From Rhea pennata (taxonomy: Eukaryota > Chordata > Aves > Rheiformes > Rheidae), in the NCBI RefSeq assembly GCF_028389875.1, contig NC_084678.1, forward strand, positions 14,042,899 through 14,106,898: a stretch of DNA of 64,000 nucleotides, in the 5' to 3' direction. How positions within the stretch are numbered: position 1 is the stretch's first letter; each line of letters starts with the position of its first letter. Below are positions 28,601-40,205 of the stretch, piece by piece. Made by a program: the position numbers and the translations under genes. The notes below the pieces were generated by a model. The model did no database searches. It was given only the letters and a program-made list of their open reading frames with translations, and had not been told where the DNA came from.

Positions 28601-31600
28601 CCATGTTTTATGTGTTCTGAATGCTTTCTTCAATTAATAATTATTCTACATTATTGTTTCACTTTGTAGCTGTTGTGTAATATTATGGTTAAAAACAAAG
28701 AAATTATTCCCTTACTGTGATTTCCAACCAATTAGTTTTGGGCAATGCATTGCACATGGAGCCTTCTGACATGTCTCCTGGCAAGAAGAAATTAAAAAAA
28801 AAAAAAACGTGCAAACTGAGGTTATTCTGAAGAACAAATTACAGTCTTCTGTAAGATGTTGCTCAGTATTGTTGCCTTTTGGCAAGCAAAGATTTGGACA
28901 GCTATCCTACAAAAAAGCAGAAGTGTTTTGTGTGTATTTTATTTGTGTTAAATGCTTTTAGAATAAATCCAATACAGATTGAAAAGACTCTTCAGAAGAA
29001 GTTACAATCACAGAGATCTAAAAAAAGAAAAAGGAGAGGGAGAAAGATTCATTGTGGTGGCAGGTGGTCAAAATAATAATTGAACTTATCTTGAAAGATG
29101 TTTTTACTGAATATACCTGCTGCTTGGCATTATATGACAAAAATATGGTTTTAGTATAGAAATAATTCCTTCTTTCTCAAAAAAAATTATTAGTGACTTG
29201 GATGCCAGTGATCAGGAGAAGTACCAAAATTTCAAGGGAATGAAAAAATTTCTAAAAATTGCTAAAGAATATTTTATTAGCTCACTTCTAAGACTGTCCT
29301 GTTATTACTCAGTGCTGATAGTAAACAGTTAATTTTTGGTATGCAATGCGTAGCAGAGGCCTTCAGATCTCAGTGAAGACAGGCGTGTTCAAATTTGAAG
29401 TGAAACGTTTCCTGGGCCAGTGTTGATTCGTCTGTAACAGAACTGCTGTGCACAGGTTTTTATGATGCTCTGGTTAGCGATTAAGCAAAGAAAATGAGAC
29501 TTCAATCCAATCATATTGAAATCAACAGGAACCATTAGACTGGACTGTTCCTGAAAAGCCCAAAACTATCAGGAAAAGAAAAGAGTATTTTCTTAAGTCC
29601 CCAAAACGTGTGGCTACTGAAGAAAGTTTACAAAATGTGTTGTTAAACTACAAGTACAGTACCCTCACAGTTTCCCTGATTTCTACGGCTATAAAAATAT
29701 TCAACTGATTATTCGCTCCAGCTTTGTTGTCAAATAGTAAACTCCAAATAAAGATCTCAATCAGTAAATACTTCAAGTATTTGTACTTTATACTTTCAAG
29801 CAGTGAAAACCATTTTAAGCTGTTATCAGGTAGTACCTGTATACAGAATAATGTTTCTGATGGTAAAATTGCCAGTTGCATGTAGTAATCCCTTCACTGA
29901 CTGTCAGTCCTGTCATGCTGCAGAAAGGTAGGTCAGTTCAATTGGTTATTAATAGATCTATTCAAAAATACGCATTTAGGATTTGTTTCTGCAAAAAATT
30001 AAGAGCTGCATCATTTGTCTATGTGAAATGAGCATTGCCTTTATTCTTTTTAGCTGATGAATAAGTTGTGATCTCTAGAACAGTAATTTAAGGATCATAC
30101 CATTATTTGCAGATTTTTCATATCTTAAGAAAATTATTAAAATGGAGGTTGGCCACAGAGGGACAGGCCCATACGTCACTGAAGAAAGCAGTAATTTATG
30201 CTGCATTTGGATGCTGTATCAACATTCCAGGCTGTAATGAAGCTTCATATCAAACAAGTCCAAGAGTAATTTTATGATTAAATAATGTGAAAATGGTATA
30301 AAAAGTTGGCACTTCTGTTCAGATTTTCATCATGATAATTTTACTTAGTGGAGCTCCATTAATCAAACCCACTAAGCTACGCTGGGTTGTGTTCATCCCA
30401 TCGCCTATTTATGCAGATGTGCAGAGCTCAGAAGGTACACAAGCTGCGTATGGATTATAAAATTGGCATGTGAGGTTTCTTTCCTTAAGAGCTGATCCCC
30501 ATTGATCCTCAATACAGTAGCATCCAGTTCTTCTGAATCTTACGGATTTACCCTGCTCCCTCGCAGCGCTGTAGTCCCTGTTGTGCACACTGAGAAGCAA
30601 GGTACCAAGCTGAGAGGACAGACTGGAGACTTCTCAGGTTCAGCAACTGGCTGGTTAAACTCAAGTCTCCTAAATATCCTGCTTGAAACTAAATCAGTGT
30701 TTTGGGAAATACGTAGAAAGATTTTGCATGTTAATGTAGCATTGTTTTGTAACAGATGTACACCTACAAATACAGGTTTTGAGGACAGGAGTAACAGACT
30801 ACACTTTATTCCTGTGGTTTAGACATCTCTACAGCCCAGTAAACATAAACAGGGGTGCAGCACTCAGTTTGCAGCCAGCAAACTCAATGCTCAGTACTTC
30901 ATGTACTTTTAATTCAACAGGGCTGTTACTGAGTTTGCTGGTTGGAAACCCCATTAATATCCACATTGCTCATGTGGAGAGCTGTGAAATTGAATCCCTC
31001 CTGCAAAATTATACTAAACCCCTCTACAGTTTGCTACTTAGCAAGGACCTTTAGTCCTTGTTTCTCACATCTTTTCCTCAGCTGTAGCACTTGTCAGTTT
31101 GTAATATGCATACTTTTAAATAACAGAAAATGAAAAAGATATTATCCCGGTAGAAGGTCATGGAGGTTTTACAACATGGGCTTTCAGTAATCTCAAATGA
31201 TAATTGCAGTGTTAAATGAAGTATACATCTAACTTCATAAACATTTCCTTTTGCAGTAATAGTTAAGTTCCAGTCCTGCAAGTTATAGTAGGCGTTCTGC
31301 CATTGATATCAACAGTGTTGGGTCATGCCAAGAGGATAAAATAAAAAATAACACTTCCAAGTATTTCAAGTATATCTGAATTTACTTTCTTCAACTTTGG
31401 TGGTAGAGTGGGCCATCCTCTTTGAAAAGTCAAAACATCTAATGAAGAAAGAGATTCTTAAGTGAACACTATTGTTGAAGTCAACACTGCTGTTGAGAAT
31501 AAGGATTGGAAGGCTGCATGCAAGAAACATAGCAGTTCTGGCTTTTCCCAGGAAACTTGTCAAGAAAAAAGAGCTTCAAAGCCAGTATTTTTGTAGTACA

Positions 31601-33280
31601 TGTTCAACATTTGCAATGAATTCATAATGCAAAAAAAAGGTGGATTAAAATCTGAATGGGATGAAATGTGTAACTTGGAAAGCTGGATGCCAGTACACTG
31701 GCCTGTTCTCTCTTTGTGAAGGTCAATCTGAGCCATCAGCTAGGGATTCCTTTTGTTTAATTGAATTTTTGATGGCTTTAATCCTCCTTCCAATGGTTTA
31801 TTGAATAAGAAGCAGCATGTCAGGGACCAGAAAGGGAATGTCTAGAGAGTTCAGCAATACAAAGCCAACAGAATGGTTCCAGATGCTCTGAACAGGAGCA
31901 GGTTCCCAGCCGCTGTAACTGTCACTGCAGCCCAAATACTCTGTCCCCAGGTCCCAGTGAAAATCAGGGTGGTGTGACACACTAGACGCAGCTGAGCTGG
32001 ACTTGCTGTGGTTCTGGATTTACAAGCTTTGTTCTCCTTTTTAACACTTTGAATTATAAAATAAGAAATGTGCATTTGCAGAATGTTATCTGTGGGCCTT
32101 GCCAGAGAGATGTCATCTGATTATGCATGTGGGTAGCATTTAACATAATCTACCCTGACACATTCATAAGATAGAATAAAAATAATATTTTATTACCGTG
32201 CAGTCACAGCCTCCTACCAAACTCCAAAGTCTTAATTAGGGATTTGTCTCCAGGTCTCTCTTGTCTGATGACCATATATATGTATAAATTAGATAATTAA
32301 TATGGCCCTTACTGCATGATAGTACACAGCAATTTAAAGCCCCAGGCAATAAGCTTAACAGAAACATTTCCCTTTTGTATTGCAAGGAATTCAGCTAAAT
32401 GTGTTTAGCTAGAAGTTCCTCTTACCATATTGATTTTACTTTTCAATTTCTTAATAGTTTCTGTGATGGAATGCTATTGTCTTCACTTTTCATAAAATCT
32501 GATAGATGAAGAAATACTATGTTGTTTATGATATTTCACATAAATGATATTTTATATCTTATTTCAAATTCTAATCAATATTTGTACTGTAATTTGTTCT
32601 GTGGGGTATGGATTAATATACATATAAAATGCATACATCCTACAGTGGGAAATCCTACCCTATGCTTCATTTATATTTCAAATCTATTATCTCTGTTTTT
32701 CTTAGCAAAAAGCTTCTTGCAATTTTGAACTGAATCTTTCAAGTTTCTTATCCATTTCTACCACTGTAGGAATTATGTCTAATATTTAAACAAGTTTTTA
32801 GTGAGTAAGACTAACACTGTCTGAGCAGTAATATCTTAGTTTCTTAGTAGTGTAAAGCCATAAAGATCTTTATGTTTCCAGAATTTTCCCTTGATTGCTC
32901 TTTAAATATAAATTGTTGTATTTGCCTTTTTTCAAGTAATTATTAAAGATAAAACAATGCACGAAAGTAAGTTTTTGTAATAGTAGAACAAAAGTTGTAA
33001 TATCAAAAGTTGCACAACTGATAAAAGAAATGGACCAATGTAAACATAGAATACATTAATATCAATGGATAGGAGCAGAAAAAAAGGATTAAAATAAAAT
33101 CGATCTAGGTAAACAAGATAGTCAGCCTTCAGCCAGAGCAGAATTAGGTGACTTTCAAAGAAGTTCTTGTCGCTTCTAGATCATTGTTGTAGACTATTGT
33201 TCTGATGGCCTGAACAACGGTTTTCAGATAGCAAATAAAAAAATGATGTGGTATGGCATCATCATACAACTGGCTGCAAT
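13650..33280. other. Intergenic DNA, no gene recognised
   Basis: Long AT-rich stretch; the longest open frames (22774-23163 plus, 129 codons; 25693-26079 minus, 128 codons) show no recognisable domains and no exon structure. Complex, repeat-free sequence at 18890-19110 and 27490-27690 may be conserved noncoding DNA. A GC-richer pocket at 17540-17670 is unexplained. Otherwise nothing is seen apart from the old repeat fragments listed separately. Confidence 0.65.
17676..17745. repeat. Fragment of an old amniote dispersed repeat
   Basis: AAGCACTTCCCTGGATTTAA then GCATGTGCTTTAGTATTTTG then TTGAATTAG resembles a common reptile/bird repeat phrase (aagcatgtgcttaagtgctttgctgaat). The family name is not recalled with certainty. 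It sits next to a GC-richer stretch, 17540-17670, that I cannot place. Confidence 0.4.
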
Positions 33281-33284
33281 TACG

Positions 33285-33790
33285 AGTTCAAAGAAACGTA
33301 CTAACATCGGGACAGTGCTGGACAACATCTGTAAGTACAGCGTCTCGGTAATAATGTAGGCACTTCAGCGCCGGACGCCGGATTTGGGGTTAACCACAAT
33401 GGCAAATAGAGCTGCGAGTTCCCAGGCGTGAACAGGAACAGACTAGCAGAGCTGTGCTCGTCGGCTCATGTACTCATGTGCAACGCGAGTCTCCTGTGCC
33501 AAGAGATTCACAAAATAACCTGAAAGTGCAACCGGGAACTAGATGGGTCATCGATGTGCGAAATGATTTTAAATTAATTTTCCAGTACAGGGCTCCTGGA
33601 AAGTTTGGGCCGTAGCTTTGGAACGTCTCCGTGTTTCCTGGGGCAGGGAATGGCCAAGTGGCAGCAGTGTCTACCCAGATACATAGCATACAGCAGACAG
33701 AGGTCTGCAGGCCATGAACTGAAATCCGTCGCTCCTTGACGTGATCATATTCAGAGCAGGTGATGCCACAAACCGCCATTAATTGTATGT
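33285..33790. other. GC-richer patch of unknown origin
   Basis: About 500 bp of balanced composition with scattered CpG, edged by AT-rich DNA and followed 200 bp later by an A20 run. The minus strand has an open frame of 101 codons (33474-33779). I do not recognise the translation. An old retroposed fragment, a decayed LTR or an enhancer are all possible. Confidence 0.4.
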
Positions 33791-33997
33791 AACAAGATCC
33801 AACACCACATTTACAGACAGAGGGAACAGAATATTAAGGAAATTCATATCAAAAAGTCAACATGGTTTCAAACTCAGCTGAAGAACTGAGGTCACCACTA
33901 ACACATTTGTAGTATCTGCTTAGAGATATAATAGTAAGATTTCATCAGCTGGGAAAGTTTGCCTAGTGTTGGTTTTGTTCTAATCAAAAAGCCTGTT

Positions 33998-34017
33998 AAA
34001 AAAAAAAAAAAAAAAAA
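33998..34017 (+). repeat. Poly-A tract (A20)
   Basis: Uninterrupted A20 about 200 bp right of the GC-richer patch at 33.3-33.8 kb. It could be a retroposon tail, but no body was recognised. Confidence 0.9.
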
Positions 34018-35708
34018 GAAAAACAGGAAATTCCTGAGCAAGAGAAAAAACACAGAGAGAAATGCAACGGATTAATGCCACAAGGCAGTGTAGGCATGAA
34101 TATAGAGGTGCAGAGGAGCTGTTGAGTGTTTGTGATGATGAAGCTACTGAAAAAATCATAAACTTTTCAGAGAAATATAGGATGAATATAAATATAAATT
34201 TAACTGAAAATGAATGTCAAAAAGTGCAAATTAAATATTTCAAAATTTTTGAAACAACATTTTGACTAATTCAGATACTTGAATTAGGAAATTTTTTTGA
34301 GTTTTCAAGTTTTTCATAGGATGGGATAGGCCATTATTTTAATGTCAAAAACTTAGTACAAATGGAGAATAATTTCTAAGACCACCTAACAGTTACCTTC
34401 TATGCAAATTCCTGATTTTCTAATATTTTTTGAGGTACATGGAGAAAAAGTAAATGGTAGAGGAACAATACTGTTTCTAGAGCTGTAGCTGCCTCTGTAT
34501 GTGACGCTTCAATTTTATGTTTCTGCTGCTATCTCCAGAAGACATTTTGGACAGCTACCGTTTCTTACTGGATGTTTGCATCAAGCTATTGTTTGGGGCT
34601 CTGAATTATGCTATAACATAAATAATTCATATCAAGCTACTTTGGATGTTGCTGTTTCCTCCGAAATGGAAGAGAGTTCCTTCTTCTGTTAAGAGTTTAC
34701 TTTTTTTTCCACTGTTCTACTTATTTTTATCAGATTTTCTGGTATAAACCTGATTTACCTGTGATATTTCTTCCTCTCCTGGGAAATTCACATCTGTCTC
34801 TAGCATCTGTCTCTAAAGTCATTTAAAAACAGTGGGGGGGGCATTAATTTTATGGATATACTTGTATCAGTCTACTTCTGTCAATAAATCATTTGTTACA
34901 TTCAAGAAGAACCTGAAACCTCTAACTATCAATATTTTTCAGGCGCAGAACTAATGCACAGCAACTAAAAATAAACTCATGGAACAAAAATGAAAAATAC
35001 AGAGGAGTCAGTGCTGAGAGTTAACAGAGGCATCTTCAGAACAGTATTACCAAAAAAGGACCAAAGAATCAGCAAAGCAAAAAGTTTGTTTCAGTAAAAT
35101 TTATAGGAGTAATCAGTTCATATACAGCTTTCAATCTTAGAACATAGATAAGCTTACAGCACGTGACTCTCAATTTAAATCACTTCTGTGGGAATATTAT
35201 GAGTAAGGAGGGGGAAGGGAGGACAAATCTACATGGAGATACATACTCCGAAAAGCACATGTTCTATTTTTTTGGTCAGCTCATCTAGGACGTCTGTTTT
35301 AAGAATAAGATTACTAGTTTTGGAATAATTGCAAGTATTAGTTAAAGCCAGCTTAGTTTTCCATTTTGATTTGGTGTGATTTCAGGCTCTTTCACCCATA
35401 AACTTGGAGAAAACAATACTAATAACTAAAAAAGGACAAAAATAAGCCAGATAAAGCTTTAAAAAATTAGAATTGTTTTCTGTAATCCTCTGCTTCAGAT
35501 GCTGTATGCTAGGGCTCAGTCTTTGGATTTCTTTAATCATCTGAATTGGCCTGTTCTTCCTCCTGATTTATCCAGTGCCAGAGAAGGATTAAATCAGCGT
35601 AATGGACACTTGTTAAGGGTCTACATCAGTCTAATCAGCTTGACAGTGTTCTAGTTTATTCTCTCTTGTAAAATGTGGTATCATAAAGATGCTGCACTGT
35701 ATATAGCA

Positions 35709-35722
35709 CCACTTAGTGGCAG
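35709..35722 (+). promoter_or_regulatory. CTCF-like core motif
   Basis: CCACTTAGTGGCAG is close to the CTCF core CCACTAGAGGGCAG. A second candidate in the opposite orientation is TTGCCCTCTAGTGA at 961-974. Motif match only. Confidence 0.25.
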
Positions 35723-36919
35723 AAAGTCTGCTTCAAATACTCTTTTCTGAAATCCAATCTGAGGAATTTTGTTCCAAGTCTGAAAAAACAAACCAAAACA
35801 ATATATCCCTTTTTACTCCTCTCTGACTTTTCTCATTCAGAGCCTTACATTTCAAAATGCTGCTGTGAGTCTCTCCAGCACAGTAGCACTTTGGCTCCGA
35901 GCAAAACAATCGCAGCACGTTGAGTCCCAGCCACTTTCTTCTTTTACCCTGTATGTTACCGATTTGATTGTGTCCGTAAAGGTGGACAGTGCCTTCTAAC
36001 TATGTTAGAAGTGATGGAAACATCTGGCCTTAACTTGAATGTCTTGCATAAATAAAGAGGTGATATCCTAACTGTTACTATACTCAGTTACAAATGCAAG
36101 GAACAGAACAGAAAATAGAAAGCGGCACAAAGCAGGCTGAGTATATATCCCTGTATTCAGTAACCAGAACATACCACAAAAATAGGGACAGTTTTTTTCT
36201 GTGCAGGACATTGATGTCAGGGATGTTTATTATATGATCCTTGAAAGAATTTGCTTACTGTATTGAATGTTAACAATGCTAGCATGAAATTTGGGGGGAT
36301 AAAGGAACTAGTCAGAATTTAGAGATAAAGGAACCTGTAGTGATTTCAATGCCTGGAACATTAAAACATATAGAAGAACATTTTCTCAACACAACTGACT
36401 GAACCTTACCGAGGGATATGGTACTGTTGTACTACAAACCTTGCTGTATGAATGATTAGGAGACTTGAAGTGAAATTTGCTGTTTATTTCCCAAACACAT
36501 ACTGGCATGCTGCATACAGGCAGCAGCAGCCTATGGACTTCAGACTTGAGTGTAATGACATGCTGGTTTATGCCATCACACTAATTTTATTTGCTGAGTG
36601 TTTCTTTACAGTACTTAAAGAAATGGCTCTTTTCAACACAGATTTTCACATGATGGATGTAACTGAATTGGAAGACAGCAATGGTAGAGATAGTAAACTC
36701 CATTCTTATTGTAAAGCTTATCACAAGCTTGTGCAGTTTCTTTCACAAGTGCTATCAGCTGTTGTATTTCTGATCATGTGCTGTGCATCAGTTAATCCAA
36801 TACAGTGCTGCGAAACAATTTTTTCAATCAGTTATGGGTCCAAAACGCATATGCAATTGCACATCAGAGTTGTGTATACAATTACTGAGATTCCATGCGT
36901 GCATTGAGTAATTTCTCAC

Positions 36920-37000
36920 ATAAATGCACTTAATTAGTCATCTGTGCATGAGTTTTCCTATTTGCATACATACTTACGGCAATTTTACATGCAAATTAAG
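36920..37000. promoter_or_regulatory. Inverted POU octamer pair with homeodomain core (enhancer candidate)
   Basis: A homeodomain-type TTAATTAG at 36930-36937 is followed by ATTTGCAT at 36960-36967 and its exact reverse complement ATGCAAAT at 36989-36996. A further POU-like ATATGCAAT lies near 36850. The cluster is about 6-7 kb upstream of the CDH4 island. Single octamers are expected by chance in AT-rich DNA of this length; the close inverted pair is what stands out. Confidence 0.35.
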
Positions 37001-38070
37001 CACTTTATATATACATATATATGTAAAAGTTTGACTCTTATCATGTTTACTAAACAGAAGCTTATGTTAGATCTGAATAAAATAATTGAGGTGTTTGACA
37101 GTGTACAATACAAAGTGATGGCTTGCATATGGATTATTGTAGTGTCAGCATCGTGACGAGGTTTTCACAACAGGGTTATTAGGTTTATCTCGATAAAAGA
37201 CTTAAGAATCTATTGTGTAAATGACCAATTCTGTTGAAATATTCAGATGGCTAAAATACAGGTTCTCAGATATAGCCCTTGACTTGCACCAGATATAATC
37301 CATATTTGTTGTCAAAATAAAAATATTCCATCTAAATAGTACCTCTTCCTAGGTACAATAAAATCTGTTATGTGATCTTGTCATCTTTCTATTGATGGAT
37401 TAGCACAATCAGGATCACTGAAGTATGTCACTTAGAATAAGCACTATTAAACGACAAGTCTTGGTTATATCTCTCATAGTATCTCATCCACTTTCTATCA
37501 GAGTTACTTTTTAGCTGGGGCTTACCCAATTTTGGATGTGCCAATATTTTTAGTGCCTATCCATGTGCCATAGACACAGTTACAGTCTGACTTGAGAGAA
37601 TTTATGCAGTTGGGAACACATTATGTAATGTGAGACTGCAGGATATATTGGCCAGTATTAATAGGATGACTGCAGATAACCTAGTTAGATGAATGCATGA
37701 ACTTGAGAAATTCATCTTTAGAGTAAGATATTTCTAGACACTGGCAAAAGGCAGCAATTAGTCTGTATACAGAACTCTTGGAGCTCATGCAAGAACCCCA
37801 CCAACATCCCAAAATAATATATATTGATTGAACAGTACAGTTAGATGATAACTATAAATGTTAGCTATCAAACTTTTAACCTCTGTGACTCCACTCTTGC
37901 TCTTCTCTCCCCTTTATTTATGTGTGTGTTGAGCTTTTATTATTTTGTGCTCCCTGTCTGTCCATATTATTCAGTTGACCATGCATATAGAATTCCTAAA
38001 TAGTTCTTTTTCTTTTATCTCTAGGCTTTATTTAACTTAGGTATGTTATATTATTAGTAGTACTCCTCCA

Positions 38071-38120
38071 CATCATATTATTATCCTCATTTATAGCTAA
38101 ACCTGTGATTCAGATGTTCA
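38071..38120. repeat. Possible MIR/CORE-SINE-like tail fragment
   Basis: ATTATTATCCTCATTTATAG followed by CTAAACCTGTGATTCAGA resembles the reverse-oriented MIR-type core (attattatccccattttacagatg...). It is about 50 bp of weak similarity only. Confidence 0.3.
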
Positions 38121-39442
38121 AATAAATTTCATACATATCCGTGACTTGATTGAAGTTAGGCAGAGACAAACTCTACATTTCTCACTACCTTTTATAATTG
38201 GAAATATGCTGAGTCTCTTTGATTGTATGATATTTTGTCATAAAGTAATCTCTTACAGGAGTACATCTCTTCCTCTCTCTCCTCTCTTCCCAAATTTTCT
38301 TTTCTTTTCAGTTCTACTATTCAAATCTATAGCCTGTCAAAGCTGTCTCCAGTAAAGTGCTTTGTCTTCCCAGTGGCTTTTGACCAAAAATGCTGACAGC
38401 TTCAGAAAATGACTTCATATTAAAAAGGTAACTCCAGCTTTCTCTGAGGAGGTCTGCCTGAGCATTTAGCATGCACATGCACAAGATTTATTTGATATAT
38501 TCAGGAGAGAAAAATATTTGGGAGGTATTTAAGCGAGCTGGGTGCCATGAAAGGCAGAGAGAGCGCAGAGTATAACTCCTTTTTATGCTTTACCAATCTG
38601 CTCAAAAGAAAACCTCATTCTTTTTCTGATAAAAAAGAAAAGCTTATATTGTCAGTAACATAAGAAAGCCTGATCTGGACTTCATGCTTTTGCTAGATAA
38701 TAGTGTGTTTCTTTATCAGTATTGGTGCTTGTACCACTGTAACTTATCTTGAAATCTGGGCTGGAATAACTTATACCAATGTGAACATTTCAATGTACAT
38801 AGAACGATGTTTACCAAAAGAAGAGAGAGGGAAAGGACATAGTGAAGTGACGGTCTGGAGAACTGCTGCTATAATCAATAAAAACAGCAAAAGCTGTAAA
38901 TCTGAAAAATCTTCTTTCCTATTCAGCTGTCCCTATGATAAATTATGAACATAAAGCTTAATTATTTTCAATGTCATTTGGTGTTTTTCAGTGGTGCAAT
39001 GTGCAAAAATTACAAATCTGCAGGGCTTGATTGGCTAAATCCTTCCCTTTTTGATATCTCTTATTGAATCTGTAGGTGTGAATATAACAGTGATACAGTA
39101 GACAGCTAGGGAAGGACTTTTCTGACAGAAGTGTCTCCTCCTGAGCTACAGAGAAGCGTGCAGGGAGAGGGTGGGAAGAAAAATCTCCTGTTTTGTATTA
39201 TTTTGCTAAGGTTTTCTCACTCCTTGGATTGCTGTTGGAATGTAAAGGCTACTGTGAATGCAACTATTTTAGATGATGACTACTTTAGATAATTCTTTGT
39301 TCCTGAGGTGATGGCACAATCATGTTTAAACACATGCTGTACACTGTGCACCTTAAAATCAGTAAGTTTCTGGAGGCATTTGGGGGAATTGGGAAACTGT
39401 GTCCTTCCTCTCACTTGTAAAATGGCACAATGGAAATTAGTC

Positions 39443-39479
39443 TTTTTTTTTTTTTTTTTTTTTTTTTTTGAATAAATCT
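39443..39479 (+). repeat. Poly-T tract (T37)
   Basis: An uninterrupted run of 37 T, the longest homopolymer in the window. I see no retrogene or SINE body attached on either side. Assembly length is probably inexact. Confidence 0.95.
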
Positions 39480-39721
39480 GGTGGGGTTTCACCGCTACCC
39501 TGACTGAGAGGCACTGCACCACAGAGCGGCCTGGAGGGCTGACTGTGATTTTTGCTATCAGGGGTCTGTGAAAGCCATATGCTTTCTTCAGTGACTTTCT
39601 GTCTCTAAGGCACACAGGTTGGTCTGTGGAATGGAGAGGTCACTTTTCTGAAGGTGTTACAAGAGGCATATTAACAAAAATAGGCATTCACTCTATCTTC
39701 TGAGAATGAACCAAATTCTAG

Positions 39722-39743
39722 TTTTTTTTTTTTTTTTTTTTTT
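39722..39743 (+). repeat. Poly-T tract (T22)
   Basis: A second long T run about 240 bp right of the T37 tract. Sequence between the two shows no target-site duplication that I can see. Confidence 0.95.
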
Positions 39744-39999
39744 CTATGACTGCTTTAAACTTCTGTCCACTATAATGACACAAATCTTTTAAACTGTTCA
39801 TCTACTTTTGGCTTATCTCTTAGATTTTGCAAGAATACAATAAATGAATCGAAATGGGAAAAAAATAGAACTTCTACTGTTTTGCACAGGGCATAATTTT
39901 ATTTTATAGCATTTTAGTAAGAACTACATTAGTTTAAGGCATGCTACCTCATCTAAGGTGAACAAGAAATGAGACTTTAAAATTGATTTTAATATAACC

Positions 40000-40205
40000 A
40001 TTGCTGGCATGCTGCCATCAGTGCCTTCATAGTTCAGCGAGGAGCCCTCAGTGCGCCTCATAATTGGAGGTCAGACTACACTAGAGTTGGCCTCCCTTGG
40101 TCAGTGTAATTAATTGAGGAGGGAGGTTTTGCATAGGGCCTCTGAAGTTGTACTTTCCTCATTGCCATTCACATTATCAGCTCCAGAAGAGAATCGATAG
40201 GAGCC
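40000..40205. other. Possible conserved noncoding element
   Basis: Complex, repeat-free sequence of balanced composition with TAATTAATTGAGGAGG, a CATTATCAGCTCC stretch (GATA-type site) and AGAATCGATAGGA. It sits about 3.5 kb left of the CDH4 island. Judged by appearance only. Confidence 0.3.

Noticed and set aside
39280..39615. 111-codon minus-strand frame with a lysine run
   Set aside because: The lysine run is the translated poly-T tract; no domain is recognisable.
39443..39743. The two long poly-T tracts as flanks of a retrogene on the minus strand
   Set aside because: No coding body, no target-site duplication and no matching gene-like sequence between or beside them.
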